This document shows, in pieces, positions 16,425-24,807 of a stretch of 64,000 nucleotides of DNA (the stretch's first letter is position 1; every line of letters starts with the position of its first letter). Origin of the DNA: Streptomyces sp. NBC_00094 (GTDB lineage Bacteria > Actinomycetota > Actinomycetes > Streptomycetales > Streptomycetaceae). Made by a program: the position numbers and the translations under genes. The notes beneath the pieces were generated by a model. It was not told the origin of the DNA and ran no database searches. It saw only the letters and a list, made by a program, of their open reading frames with translations. The DNA is taken from contig NZ_JAPEMB010000001.1 of the NCBI RefSeq assembly GCF_026343125.1, positions 5,337,501 through 5,401,500 of the forward strand, in the 5' to 3' direction.

Positions 16425-18257
16425 ATGCGCGGCCCCGCCGCCCCCACGAGCCCCGGAGCCTGGGACGCCCGCTCCGAAGCCCTCCTCGGCACCCCGGCCC
16501 TGACCACGCTCGACCCCGAGACCCGTGACCTCCGCACCTCCGAGGACCCGCTCGACGCCGCACCGCCCGGGATAGCCCCGACGGGAGAGCCCGCCCCGGC
16601 CGACGCCCCCGAGACGGGCGACACGGAGCCGCCCTGCGGGCTGCCCGTGGGCAGGGACGAGGATGGTTCCGCGTGCGAGGACGAGGACCGCGCCGAGTTC
16701 GAGGTCGCCGACCGTCCTGTGTACGAGGGCGAGGACCGCGCCGAGTTCGAGGTCGCCGACCGTCCTGTGTACGAGGGCGAGGACCGCGCCGAGTTCGAGG
16801 TCGCCGACCGCCCTGCGTACGAGGGCGAGGACCGCGCCGAGTTCGAGGGCGCCGACCGCCCCGTGTACGAGGGCGAGGACCGCGCCGAGTTCGAGGGCGC
16901 CGACCGCCCCGTGTACGAGGACGAGGACCCCGCCGAGTTCGAGGGCGCCGACCGCCCTGCGTACGAGGACGAAGACCGTCCCGCGTACGACAGCCCCGAC
17001 CGCCCCCCGGCCGGCCGCGTCGACCTGCCCGAGGCTCCGGAGCGCGGTCTCGCCTGGATGGCCGGGGTCCAGGAGCCGGCCCCGGCCGCGGACGGGCCGG
17101 CCGTCGAGGCCCCCGTGTCGCTCCCGGCGCCGGGCCCCGTCCCGGCGGCCGCCCCCCAGCCGGCCGGGGGGCCGGGTGCGCCGGCACCCGGTTCCCCGGC
17201 CTCCGCCTCCGCCCCGCGCCCCCGGCGAGGGAACGCCGACCCCGTCAAGGTCCTCATGCACCGGCACCGCGAGCTGTGCGAGCGGGCCGTCGACCCGCTG
17301 GAGATCGCCGCCGGGCTGGAAGCGCAGGGGTTCACCGACCGGACCGCCGCCCGCTTCCGGCACCGGGACGTGTTCGCGCTCGCCGAGGAGCTGTACGCGC
17401 GCGTGCCCCGGGGACGCGAGACCGCACCGCCCCCGGCGCCGACTGAACGCGTCCGCGCGCCCTGGATGCTCGCCGCCCTCGCGCCCGGCGCCGCCGCCGG
17501 GCTCGCCGGGATCGGGCTCGCCCTCACCCACGGGTCCGTACGCCTCGCCGTCGGAGCCGCCGGCGCCCTCGCGCTCACCGCCGCCCTCCTCCTCGCCGTA
17601 CGGCGAGGACCGCTCCGCGCCCCCGGAGGCCGGACCGTGCCCGCCGCCCGCCTCTGGACCCTCTGGCTCCTCGCGTACGCGGTCGGCGGCGACGGTCTCC
17701 TGACGCAGGTGCTCACGGGCGGGCCCGACGGGCCCTGGGAGCTCACCCCCGGCCCCCTCCTCGCCCTCGCCCTCGCCGTCGCCCCCGCCGCCTGGGGCGC
17801 CCACCTCTTCGCGAGCCGGGCCCGCCGCAGGATCGCCGACAGCAGGGGACTGGCCGACTTCGCGGCCGGCGCCCGGCCGCTCCTCCTCGGCACCGTGGCC
17901 CTCCAGCTCCTCGCCCTCACCGTCCTTCTGGTCCTCACCGGGTTCAGCCCCGGGGCCCTCGCCCTCGGCGCGGTCCTGCTGCTCGCCCGCCTCCTCACCG
18001 TGCACGGCTTCCCCGAGACGGCCTCCGCCGCGCTCGCCGCCGCCTGCGCCGCCGAGGCCCTCGCCCTCGCGAGCGTCCTCGCGGCCCGTATCCCCGCCCC
18101 CGGCTTCGACGCACTCGCCGCCCCCGTGCGCGCCCTCGTCGACGCCGCGGGACCCGGGGCCGTACCCACCCTCGTCTGCGGCGCCGCCGCGCTCGGCCTG
18201 CTGGCCCACGCGACCGGCGCCCTCGCCCGGGCCTCGGCCCACACAGCCACTCCGTGA
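16425..18257 (+). CDS. Polytopic membrane protein with acidic 16-residue repeats
   Basis: 610 residues from ATG 16425, preceded at seven bases by GAAGGAGA; the binding site overlaps the glycosyltransferase stop. Residues 1-90 are Pro/Asp/Glu-rich, then six copies of EDRAEFEVADRPVYEG-type repeats, a Pro/Ala linker, a soluble helical segment (DPVKVLMHRHRELCERAVD to LAEELYARVP) and about eight transmembrane helices from residue 340 to the end. I recognise no family. Placement between a PelF-like enzyme and an epimerase suggests a partner in polymer synthesis or export, but it shows no clear PelG similarity to me. Confidence 0.8.
   Translation: MRGPAAPTSPGAWDARSEALLGTPALTTLDPETRDLRTSEDPLDAAPPGIAPTGEPAPADAPETGDTEPPCGLPVGRDEDGSACEDEDRAEFEVADRPVYEGEDRAEFEVADRPVYEGEDRAEFEVADRPAYEGEDRAEFEGADRPVYEGEDRAEFEGADRPVYEDEDPAEFEGADRPAYEDEDRPAYDSPDRPPAGRVDLPEAPERGLAWMAGVQEPAPAADGPAVEAPVSLPAPGPVPAAAPQPAGGPGAPAPGSPASASAPRPRRGNADPVKVLMHRHRELCERAVDPLEIAAGLEAQGFTDRTAARFRHRDVFALAEELYARVPRGRETAPPPAPTERVRAPWMLAALAPGAAAGLAGIGLALTHGSVRLAVGAAGALALTAALLLAVRRGPLRAPGGRTVPAARLWTLWLLAYAVGGDGLLTQVLTGGPDGPWELTPGPLLALALAVAPAAWGAHLFASRARRRIADSRGLADFAAGARPLLLGTVALQLLALTVLLVLTGFSPGALALGAVLLLARLLTVHGFPETASAALAAACAAEALALASVLAARIPAPGFDALAAPVRALVDAAGPGAVPTLVCGAAALGLLAHATGALARASAHTATP
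16675..16985. repeat. 48-bp tandem repeat, about six copies
   Basis: A unit beginning GAGGACCGCGCCGAGTTCGA recurs every 48 bases with few changes and encodes 16 acidic residues. The unit length is a multiple of three and all three forward frames stay open across it. Confidence 0.9.
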
Positions 18258-18397
18258 GAGCCCGAGCGAAGGCCCGGCGACCACCGCAACCACCACCCCG
18301 CCGAGCCTCTCGCCGAGACACCTTTCACACCCGCGGAGCCGACGCCGCGGGCGTGCCCCGCCACCTTTCTCATCACCCCGCAAGGAGACCGAAGACC

Positions 18398-18451
18398 ATG
18401 ACCCCTCAATCCCAAGGACCGGCCGGTCGGCACGTAGGGGCCGCACGATGA
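18398..18451 (+). CDS. 17-codon small ORF coupled to the epimerase gene
   Basis: ATG 18398 lies eight bases after AAGGAGA, the best ribosome binding site between the membrane gene and the epimerase. It encodes MTPQSQGPAGRHVGAAR and its TGA overlaps the epimerase ATG (ATGA at 18448-18451). The epimerase itself has no clear binding site, so the small ORF may deliver ribosomes to it by reinitiation. A functional peptide cannot be excluded. Confidence 0.5.
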   Translation: MTPQSQGPAGRHVGAAR

Positions 18452-19419
18452 GGGTGCTACTGCTCGGAGCCAACGGCTTCATCGGCCGCTTCGTCGCCGA
18501 TCGGCTGCTCGCCGACCCGGCCGTCCACCTCACCGCCCTCGGCCGGGGCGACGACGCCGACGTCCGGTTCGACCTCGCCTCCGGCAGCCCGGGCGCGCTG
18601 ACCCGCTTCCTCGACGCCGTCCACCCCGGGGTCGTCGTCAACTGCGCGGGCGCCACGCGCGGCGGCGCCCGCGAGCTGACCCGGCACAACACCATCGCCG
18701 TCGCCACCGTCTGCGAGGCCCTGCGCCGCAGCGGCTGCGGCGCCCGGCTCGTCCAGGTCGGCTGCGCCGCGGAGTACGGCCCGAGCCAGCCCGGCTCCTC
18801 CACGGCCGAGGACGCCGTACCGCGCCCCGGCGGCCCGTACGGGGTGTCGAAGCTGGCCGCGACGGAACTCGTCCTCGGCTCGGGGCTCGACGCCGTCGTC
18901 CTGCGGGTGTTCTCGCCCGTCGGCCCCGGCACGCCCGCCGGCTCCCCGCTCGGCCGGCTCGCCGAGGCGATGCGCCGCGCGATGCAGGCGGGGGACGGCG
19001 AGCTCAAGCTCAGCGGCCTCGGCGTGCAGCGGGACTTCGTCGACGTACGGGACGTCGCCAGGGCCGTCCACGCGGCCTCGCTCTCCGCCGCGCAGGGCGT
19101 CGTCAACATCGGCACCGGCCGCGCGATCCGGCTCCGCGACGCCGCCGCCGTGCTCGCCCGGGTCGCCGGCTACAGCGGCAACCTGCACGAGCTGGACGCC
19201 CCGCACGGCATGTCGCAGCGCCCGATGATCGGCGCCCCCCGTACCGAGGGGACCATCGCCGACCAGCTGGCCGCCGCCCCGTACCCGTACCCCGACGGCT
19301 GCGGACCCTGGCAGCAGGCCGACGTCAGGACCGCCCGCGACCGGCTCGGCTGGCGGCCCCGGATCAACCTGGAGGAGTCGCTGGCCGACATCTGGATGGA
19401 GGCCGCGTGTCGCATCTGA
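18448..19419 (+). CDS. NAD-dependent epimerase/dehydratase (extended SDR)
   Basis: 323 residues. The N-terminal Rossmann motif GANGFIG binds NAD(P), and YGVSKLAA supplies the Tyr and Lys of the SDR active site. Extended SDRs of this kind epimerise or dehydrate nucleotide sugars such as UDP-glucose or UDP-GlcNAc. Its place between a PelF-like glycosyltransferase and a spherulin-4 gene is like that of the UDP-GlcNAc 4-epimerase PelX in some pel loci (inference). It starts within a 17-codon ORF stop and its own end overlaps the next gene by 13 bases. Confidence 0.85.
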   Translation: MRVLLLGANGFIGRFVADRLLADPAVHLTALGRGDDADVRFDLASGSPGALTRFLDAVHPGVVVNCAGATRGGARELTRHNTIAVATVCEALRRSGCGARLVQVGCAAEYGPSQPGSSTAEDAVPRPGGPYGVSKLAATELVLGSGLDAVVLRVFSPVGPGTPAGSPLGRLAEAMRRAMQAGDGELKLSGLGVQRDFVDVRDVARAVHAASLSAAQGVVNIGTGRAIRLRDAAAVLARVAGYSGNLHELDAPHGMSQRPMIGAPRTEGTIADQLAAAPYPYPDGCGPWQQADVRTARDRLGWRPRINLEESLADIWMEAACRI

Positions 19420-20147
19420 CGACGACCACGGGGGCGGTCCAGGCGCTGGGGGTGGGCGTGCCCGGTTACGCCCACCCGCTGCTCGCCCCCGTGGAGTGGG
19501 GCGAGCTGACCCGCCCGGGGACACCGCTGCACTGGGCCGTGCTCAACGTCGCGGACGGCCCCGGGAGCCGTCCGGACCCGCACTGTCTGGAGGCGGCGGG
19601 GAAGCTCCGTAACGCCGGGGTCAGGGTCCTCGGCCACCTGGACCTGGCCCACGGCTCCCGGCCCTTCGGGGAGCTGGTCTCGGACGCCCACCGCTTTCTC
19701 GACTGGTACAAGGTGGACGGTTTCTACCTGGACCGCTGCCCCTCGGACCGGGCCGACCTGCCCGGGACGCGGCGGCTCACGGCGACCCTGGAGGCCGTCC
19801 TCGGCGGCGAGGCGCACCTCGTCCTCGGGCACGGCACCCACCCCCATCCGGGGTTCGCGGAGACGGCCGACCAGCTGGTCACCTTCTCCGGCTCCTGGGT
19901 GGACTACCGCTGGTCACAGGTGGCGGAGTGGACCGCCGACTACCCGGAGGCGAAGTTCGTCCACCTCGTGCACGGCGTCCCGCGCACGCACCTCGACGAG
20001 GCGCTGCGGATCGCCCGCTGGCAGGGGGCCGGGACGATCTTCTTCACCGACCGCGCGGGTGGCCCGGGACAAAGCACGCCATTTCACTCGCTGCCCGGCT
20101 ACTGGGACGAAATCGTCTCGCGGATCGGACCGGGTGTCTCGGAATGA
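19407..20147 (+). CDS. Spherulation-specific family 4 (spherulin-4) protein, glycoside-hydrolase-like
   Basis: 246 residues from GTG 19407, inside the epimerase end. Segments GVGVPGYAHPLLAPVEWGEL, WAVLNVADGPGSRPD, GVRVLGHLDLAHGSRP and VDGFYLDRCPSD are those of the spherulin-4 TIM-barrel family, related to GH114/GH166 endo-galactosaminidases; GH166 is the hydrolase domain of PelA. The Asp in FYLDRC is a candidate catalytic acid. No signal peptide is evident, so its site of action is uncertain. It completes a compact four-gene polysaccharide cluster. Confidence 0.8.
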   Translation: MSHLTTTTGAVQALGVGVPGYAHPLLAPVEWGELTRPGTPLHWAVLNVADGPGSRPDPHCLEAAGKLRNAGVRVLGHLDLAHGSRPFGELVSDAHRFLDWYKVDGFYLDRCPSDRADLPGTRRLTATLEAVLGGEAHLVLGHGTHPHPGFAETADQLVTFSGSWVDYRWSQVAEWTADYPEAKFVHLVHGVPRTHLDEALRIARWQGAGTIFFTDRAGGPGQSTPFHSLPGYWDEIVSRIGPGVSE

Positions 20148-20219
20148 GGAGGGGCGTGGCAGTGTTACGGGGAGAACAACCGTACTGACATACCGACCAG
20201 CTGTATTGATGAGGTCTCC

Positions 20220-21398
20220 GTGACGCTGCCACCCCTGGTCGAGCCGGCTGCCGAGCTCACCGTAGACGAGGTCCGCAGGTACTCCCGCCACCTGATCATC
20301 CCGGACGTCGGGATGGACGGGCAGAAGCGGCTGAAGAACGCCAAGGTGCTGTGTGTCGGCGCCGGAGGCCTCGGCTCGCCGGCGCTGATGTACCTGGCCG
20401 CCGCCGGCGTGGGCACGCTCGGCATCGTGGAGTTCGACGAGGTCGACGAGTCGAACCTCCAGCGCCAGATCATCCACAGCCAGGCCGACATCGGCCGCTC
20501 CAAGGCCGCCTCGGCGCGCGACAGCGTGCTCGGCATCAACCCGTACGTGAACGTGATCCTTCACGAGGAGCGGCTTGAGGCCGACAACGTGCTGGACATC
20601 TTCAGCCAGTACGACCTGATCGTCGACGGCACGGACAACTTCGCGACGCGCTACCTCGTCAACGACGCGGCCGTGCTGCTGAACAAGCCGTACGTCTGGG
20701 GTTCCATCTACCGCTTCGACGGCCAGGCGTCCGTCTTCTGGTCCGAGCACGGTCCCTGCTACCGCTGCCTCTACCCGGAGCCCCCGCCGCCGGGCATGGT
20801 CCCGTCCTGCGCCGAGGGCGGCGTCCTGGGCGTGCTCTGCGCGTCCATCGGCTCCATCCAGGTCACCGAGGCCATCAAGCTCCTGGCCGGCGTGGGCGAC
20901 CCGCTGGTCGGCCGCCTGATGATCTACGACGCCCTGGAGATGCAGTACCGCCAGGTCAAGGTCCGCAAGGACCCGAACTGTGCGGTCTGCGGCGAGAACC
21001 CGACCGTCACCGAGCTCATCGACTACGAGGCCTTCTGCGGCGTCGTGTCCGAGGAGGCCCAGGAGGCGGCGCTCGGCTCGACGATCACTCCCAAGCAGCT
21101 CAAGGAGTGGATCGACGAGGACGAGAACATCGACATCATCGACGTCCGCGAGCCGAACGAGTACGAGATCGTCTCGATCCCCGGCGCGCGACTGATCCCG
21201 AAGAACGAGTTCCTGATGGGCACCGCCCTCCAGGACCTCCCGCAGGACAAGCGGATCGTCCTGCACTGCAAGACGGGTGTCCGCAGTGCGGAGGTCCTCG
21301 CGGTGCTCAAGTCCGCGGGCTTCGCGGACGCGGTGCACGTCGGCGGCGGCGTGATCGGCTGGGTCCACCAGATCGAGCCCGAGAAGCCGGTCTACTAA
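20220..21398 (+). CDS. moeZ: Adenylyltransferase/sulfurtransferase MoeZ
   Basis: 392 residues from GTG 20220 with GAGG upstream. The N-terminal ThiF/MoeB domain has the ATP loop GAGGLGS (47-53), the activating-domain Arg in LQRQIIHSQ and zinc Cys pairs (CYRC, CAVC). The C-terminal rhodanese domain carries the active-site loop HCKTGVRS with Cys350. MoeZ adenylates and then thiocarboxylates small sulfur carriers (MoaD-, ThiS- or CysO-like), so it serves molybdenum cofactor and thio-compound synthesis. The gene has its own 72-bp leader and a terminator after it. Confidence 0.95.
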   Translation: MTLPPLVEPAAELTVDEVRRYSRHLIIPDVGMDGQKRLKNAKVLCVGAGGLGSPALMYLAAAGVGTLGIVEFDEVDESNLQRQIIHSQADIGRSKAASARDSVLGINPYVNVILHEERLEADNVLDIFSQYDLIVDGTDNFATRYLVNDAAVLLNKPYVWGSIYRFDGQASVFWSEHGPCYRCLYPEPPPPGMVPSCAEGGVLGVLCASIGSIQVTEAIKLLAGVGDPLVGRLMIYDALEMQYRQVKVRKDPNCAVCGENPTVTELIDYEAFCGVVSEEAQEAALGSTITPKQLKEWIDEDENIDIIDVREPNEYEIVSIPGARLIPKNEFLMGTALQDLPQDKRIVLHCKTGVRSAEVLAVLKSAGFADAVHVGGGVIGWVHQIEPEKPVY

Positions 21399-21420
21399 GC
21401 CGGTCTCGTAGTTCGTACGC

Positions 21421-21459
21421 GGAAGGGCCCGGACCTCGTGACGAGGTCCGGGCCCTTCC
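21421..21459. terminator. Bidirectional 18-bp hairpin terminator
   Basis: GGAAGGGCCCGGACCTCG (21421-21438) and CGAGGTCCGGGCCCTTCC (21442-21459) pair around TGA, between the convergent moeZ and peptidase genes. Confidence 0.9.
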
Positions 21460-21465
21460 CCGTGC

Positions 21466-23028
21466 TCACCCGCAGGTCGTGCCGTACGCCGGGACCGTGC
21501 CCTTCAGGAAGTACGCGTCGACCTTCTTCGTCACGCACGGCGAGGTGCCGTAGGCCCCGTGTCCCTCGCCCTTGTTCGTGACCAGGACGCCGACGCCCTC
21601 GCCGAGCTCCTTCGCCATCTTCTCCGCGCCCTCGTACGGGGTCGCCGGGTCGCCGGTCGTGCCGACGACCAGGATCGGGGCCGCGCCCGGCGCGCTCGCC
21701 TGCGGCGTCGACCGCTCGCCCTTCACCGGCCAGTCCGCGCACCAGCCGGCCGTGTCCCAGGCGAGGAACGCCCCGAAGACGGGGGAGAGCCCGCGGAACT
21801 CGGGGATCAGCGCCTTCGCCTGCGCGGCGGTCGGCCGCTCGCTGGAGTCGGCACAGGAGATCGCCCGCTGGGAGTGCGACTGGGTCGCGTAATGGCCCTT
21901 CTCGTCGCGGTCGTTGTACCAGTCGGCGAGCTGGAGCAGGGTGCGGCCGCTGCCCCGCTCGGCCTCCTCGAGGGCCTGGGTGAGCAGGGACCAGTTGGCC
22001 TGCCCGTACAGCGTGACCGCGATGCCCGTGAGCGCGAGGCCCTCGGTCAGCCGGCGCTCGCCGACGGTCAGCGGCTCGCGGTCCAGCTTCCGCAGCAGGC
22101 GCGTGATCCGCTCCGTCCCGGCCTTCGGGTCCTGGCCGGTGCTCTTCAGGTAGTTGTCCAGGGCCCGCTGGAAGCCGATCGTCTGGTGGCGGGCGTGCCC
22201 GGCGGTGTCCGCTGTCGGGTCGACGACCGCGTCGAGGACGAGCCGGCCCACGTTCTTCGGGAACAGATGGGCGTACGTGCCGCCGAGCTGCGTCCCGTAC
22301 GACATGCCGAAGTAGTGCAGCTTCTCGTCCCCGAGGACCTGTCGGATCAGGTCCAGGTCGCGGGCGGTGGCGCTGGTCGTGGTGTACGGGAGGACCGTGC
22401 CGGAGCGGCGGGCGCAGCCGGCGCCGAAGGCGGCACTGTCCTTGAGGTACGCGGCCTCCTCGGCGGCCGTGTCCGGCGTGAGGTCCACGGAGGCCTCGGC
22501 GGCGGCCTGTTCGGCGTCGTCCCGGCAGACCACGCCGGCGCTGCCGCCGACGCCCCGCGGGTCGAAGCCGACGAGGTCGTAGCGCTCGCCGAGCTTCCCG
22601 TACTCCTCGGCGGCCCGGGGCAGGATGTCGACGCCGGAGGCGCCGGGGCCGCCGAAGTTGAAGAGGAGCGAGCCGACGCGGGAGCTCCGGTCGGTCGCCT
22701 CCTTGCGGACCAGCGCGACCGGGATCGTCGCGCCGTCGGGCTTCGCGTGGTCGAGCGGCACCTTCACCGTCGCGCAGCGCCACTCGGAGCCGGGCCGCTG
22801 ACCCGACTCCGGGGCGGGGCAGCGCTTCCAGTCGGGGCGCTGGCCCGTGAGGGCGGCCGGCAGCGCGGGGGGCGCGGCGGGCGCGGAAGGCTCCGGGGGC
22901 TTGGCGTCGGTGGTCGTCGGCGGGGTGGAGGTGGGGGCGGCCGTCGGGGCCCCGCTCCCACCGCTCGTACAGCCCGCGACGAGGAGTCCGGTCACGGCCA
23001 GCACCGTCATGCGTACACGTATGGACAT
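21466..23028 (-). CDS. Secreted alpha/beta-hydrolase lipoprotein, tripeptidyl aminopeptidase type
   Basis: 520 residues from ATG 23028, preceded by GGGGGAACAC. Lipoprotein signal MSIRVRMTVLAVTGLLVAGC with lipobox VAGC (Cys20), then a Thr/Pro linker. The catalytic part has FNFGGPGASG (oxyanion region), nucleophile elbow GMSYGTQLGG and FDPRGVGGS, and ends with the TAP C-terminal domain containing GTTGDPATPYEGA and the His region NKGEGHGAYG. This is the SlpD/SlpE and tripeptidyl aminopeptidase family of Streptomyces, which removes tripeptides from secreted proteins outside the cell. Tandem paralogue of the next gene. Confidence 0.9.
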   Translation of the reverse strand: MSIRVRMTVLAVTGLLVAGCTSGGSGAPTAAPTSTPPTTTDAKPPEPSAPAAPPALPAALTGQRPDWKRCPAPESGQRPGSEWRCATVKVPLDHAKPDGATIPVALVRKEATDRSSRVGSLLFNFGGPGASGVDILPRAAEEYGKLGERYDLVGFDPRGVGGSAGVVCRDDAEQAAAEASVDLTPDTAAEEAAYLKDSAAFGAGCARRSGTVLPYTTTSATARDLDLIRQVLGDEKLHYFGMSYGTQLGGTYAHLFPKNVGRLVLDAVVDPTADTAGHARHQTIGFQRALDNYLKSTGQDPKAGTERITRLLRKLDREPLTVGERRLTEGLALTGIAVTLYGQANWSLLTQALEEAERGSGRTLLQLADWYNDRDEKGHYATQSHSQRAISCADSSERPTAAQAKALIPEFRGLSPVFGAFLAWDTAGWCADWPVKGERSTPQASAPGAAPILVVGTTGDPATPYEGAEKMAKELGEGVGVLVTNKGEGHGAYGTSPCVTKKVDAYFLKGTVPAYGTTCG

Positions 23029-23083
23029 GTGTTCCCCCAGGAGCCCGGCAAGGCCGCCCATCTTAGGGGTGTCCTGGCGGTGT

Positions 23084-24661
23084 TCACTTGCAGACGGTTC
23101 CGGAGGTCGGCGCCTTCCCGGCCAGGAGGTACGCGTCCACGGCCTTCTTCACGCAGGCGTTGCCGCTGTTGTAGGCGCCGTGGCCCTCGCCCTCGTACGT
23201 CAGCTCCACGCCGACGCCCTTGCCGAGCGCGTTCACCATCGCCCGCGTGCCCTCGTACGGCGTGGCCGGGTCCCCGGTGGTGCCGACGACCAGGATCGGG
23301 GCCGAGCCGGGCGCGGACACGTCCGGGTGGTCCCAGGTGCCCGGCACCGGCCACTGCGAGCAGCTCGACAGCGCCCAGCCCATGAAGTCGCCGAAGACGG
23401 GAGAGGCCTCGCGGAACTCGCCGAGCCGCTCCTTCGCCTGACCGAGCGTGTAGCGCTCCTTGAAGTCCACGCAGTTGATGGCGGCGTTGGCGGCCTGGAT
23501 GTTGCTGTACGAGCCGGTCTGGCCGCGGCCGTTCATCGAGTCGGAGAGCGAGAGGAGCAGTGCGCCGTCGCCGCCGTCGGCCGCCTCGAGACCCTGCTCC
23601 AGGTAGGGCCAGAAGTCCTTGGAGTACAGGGTCTGCGCGATGCCGTTGGTGGCCTGCGTCTGGGTCAGCTCGCGGCTCCCGATGCCCGGGATCGGCTTCT
23701 TGTCGAGCTCGGCCAGCAGGTCGGTGATGAAGGACTCGACCTCGGCGACGCTCGTACCGGGCAGGGCGCACTCGTCGCCCCGGTCCACGCAGTCCTGGGC
23801 GAAGTTGTCGAGGGCGAGCTGGAAGCCCTTCGCCTGGCCGAGCGCGCCCTCCTCGACGCCCGCGTCGGGGTCGACGACGGCGTCCAGGACGGCCCGGCCC
23901 ACGTTCTGCGGGAAGAGGTGGGCGTAGACGCCGCCGAGCTCGGTGCCGTACGAGATGCCGAAGTAGTGCAGCTTGTCGTCGCCGAGGACCTGGCGCATCA
24001 GGTCCATGTCCCGGGCGGCGTTCTCGGTGCCGACGTGCGGCAGGGCCGCGCCGGCGTCCTTCTCGCACCCGGCCGCGTACCGCTTCTGCGCGTCGGAGAG
24101 GGTCCGCTCCTCGGCCTCGTCGTCGGGCGTGAAGTCGAGGGCGTAGTAGGCGTCGAGCTCCTTGTCGGTGGCGCACTCGACGGGGTCGCTGCGGCCGACC
24201 CCGCGCGGGTCGAAGGAGACCAGGTCGTAGCGGGAGCGCAGGCTCTCGTACTCCTCGGCGAAGCCCGGCAGGCCGGTGATGCCGGAGCCGCCGGGCCCGC
24301 CGAAGTTGAAGACGAGCGAGCCGATCCGGGCGTCGCCGCCGGCGCGTGCCCGGGCCCGGATGAGGGCCAGCTCGATGGTCTCGCCCTCCGGCACCGACCA
24401 GTCCAGCGGTGCCTGGAGGAAGGAGCACTCCCAGGCGGTGCCGTCGGGCAGCGGCGAGGGCGCGGTCCCGCCGCCCTCGGCGGCGGACGGCGCCGTGCAG
24501 GGAGCCCAGACCAGCTTCTGCGCCGCGAGCGACGAGAGTCCGGCCGAGCCGCTCGGCTTCGTCGCCTCCGTGGCGTCCCCGCCCCCGTCCGAACAGCCGG
24601 CGGCGAGCAGCACGGTCGTGGCGGTGATCAGGGCGGCGCGCTGGGCGGCGGAGATCGGCAT
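23084..24661 (-). CDS. Second secreted tripeptidyl-aminopeptidase-type lipoprotein
   Basis: 525 residues from ATG 24661 (MPISAAQRAALITATTVLLA, lipobox AAGC, Cys23). The catalytic features match the neighbour: FNFGGPGGSG, GISYGTELGG, FDPRGVGRSD, GTTGDPATPYEG and YEGEGHGAYN. Conserved Cys pairs (CSFL, CATD, CEKD, CVDRGDEC) suggest disulphides. It lies 55 bases upstream of the other peptidase and is transcribed the same way, a tandem duplication. The start directly follows a strong hairpin (24681-24713) with no good ribosome binding site, so it may be leaderless. A frame open far upstream is a shadow. Confidence 0.9.
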   Translation of the reverse strand: MPISAAQRAALITATTVLLAAGCSDGGGDATEATKPSGSAGLSSLAAQKLVWAPCTAPSAAEGGGTAPSPLPDGTAWECSFLQAPLDWSVPEGETIELALIRARARAGGDARIGSLVFNFGGPGGSGITGLPGFAEEYESLRSRYDLVSFDPRGVGRSDPVECATDKELDAYYALDFTPDDEAEERTLSDAQKRYAAGCEKDAGAALPHVGTENAARDMDLMRQVLGDDKLHYFGISYGTELGGVYAHLFPQNVGRAVLDAVVDPDAGVEEGALGQAKGFQLALDNFAQDCVDRGDECALPGTSVAEVESFITDLLAELDKKPIPGIGSRELTQTQATNGIAQTLYSKDFWPYLEQGLEAADGGDGALLLSLSDSMNGRGQTGSYSNIQAANAAINCVDFKERYTLGQAKERLGEFREASPVFGDFMGWALSSCSQWPVPGTWDHPDVSAPGSAPILVVGTTGDPATPYEGTRAMVNALGKGVGVELTYEGEGHGAYNSGNACVKKAVDAYLLAGKAPTSGTVCK

Positions 24662-24680
24662 AGGCCCATGGTGGGCCGCT

Positions 24681-24713
24681 GTCCGGACCTCCGCGCGGGG
24701 CGGAGGTCCGGAC
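24681..24713. terminator. 14-bp hairpin between the YbhN-type gene and the peptidase gene
   Basis: GTCCGGACCTCCGC (24681-24694) pairs with GCGGAGGTCCGGAC (24700-24713), loop GCGGG. It lies after the leftward membrane gene and only 20 bases before the leftward peptidase start. Confidence 0.8.
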
Positions 24714-24806
24714 GGGTGGCCAGGGCGCTGTGCGGCCCGGGCCGGAGCGCTATGTGGCCGGGGTTGTGGCGCTGCGCGGCCCGGGCCGGAGTGCCCTGCG
24801 GCCCGG
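24714..24806. repeat. Imperfect GC-rich repeat (GCGGCCCGGGCCGGAG-like)
   Basis: Three diverged copies of a unit around CTGYGCGGCCCGGGCCGGAG fill the gap after the YbhN-type gene. No coding potential. Confidence 0.5.
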
Positions 24807-24807
24807 G

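Noticed and set aside
16675..16985. Possible CRISPR array from regular 48-bp spacing
   Set aside because: The whole unit is repeated with no variable spacers, and it lies within a coding frame.
14774..18433. 1219-residue minus-strand frame across the glycosyltransferase and membrane genes
   Set aside because: Low-complexity Ser/Arg/Gly product mirrored from the coding strand; no ribosome binding site or motifs.
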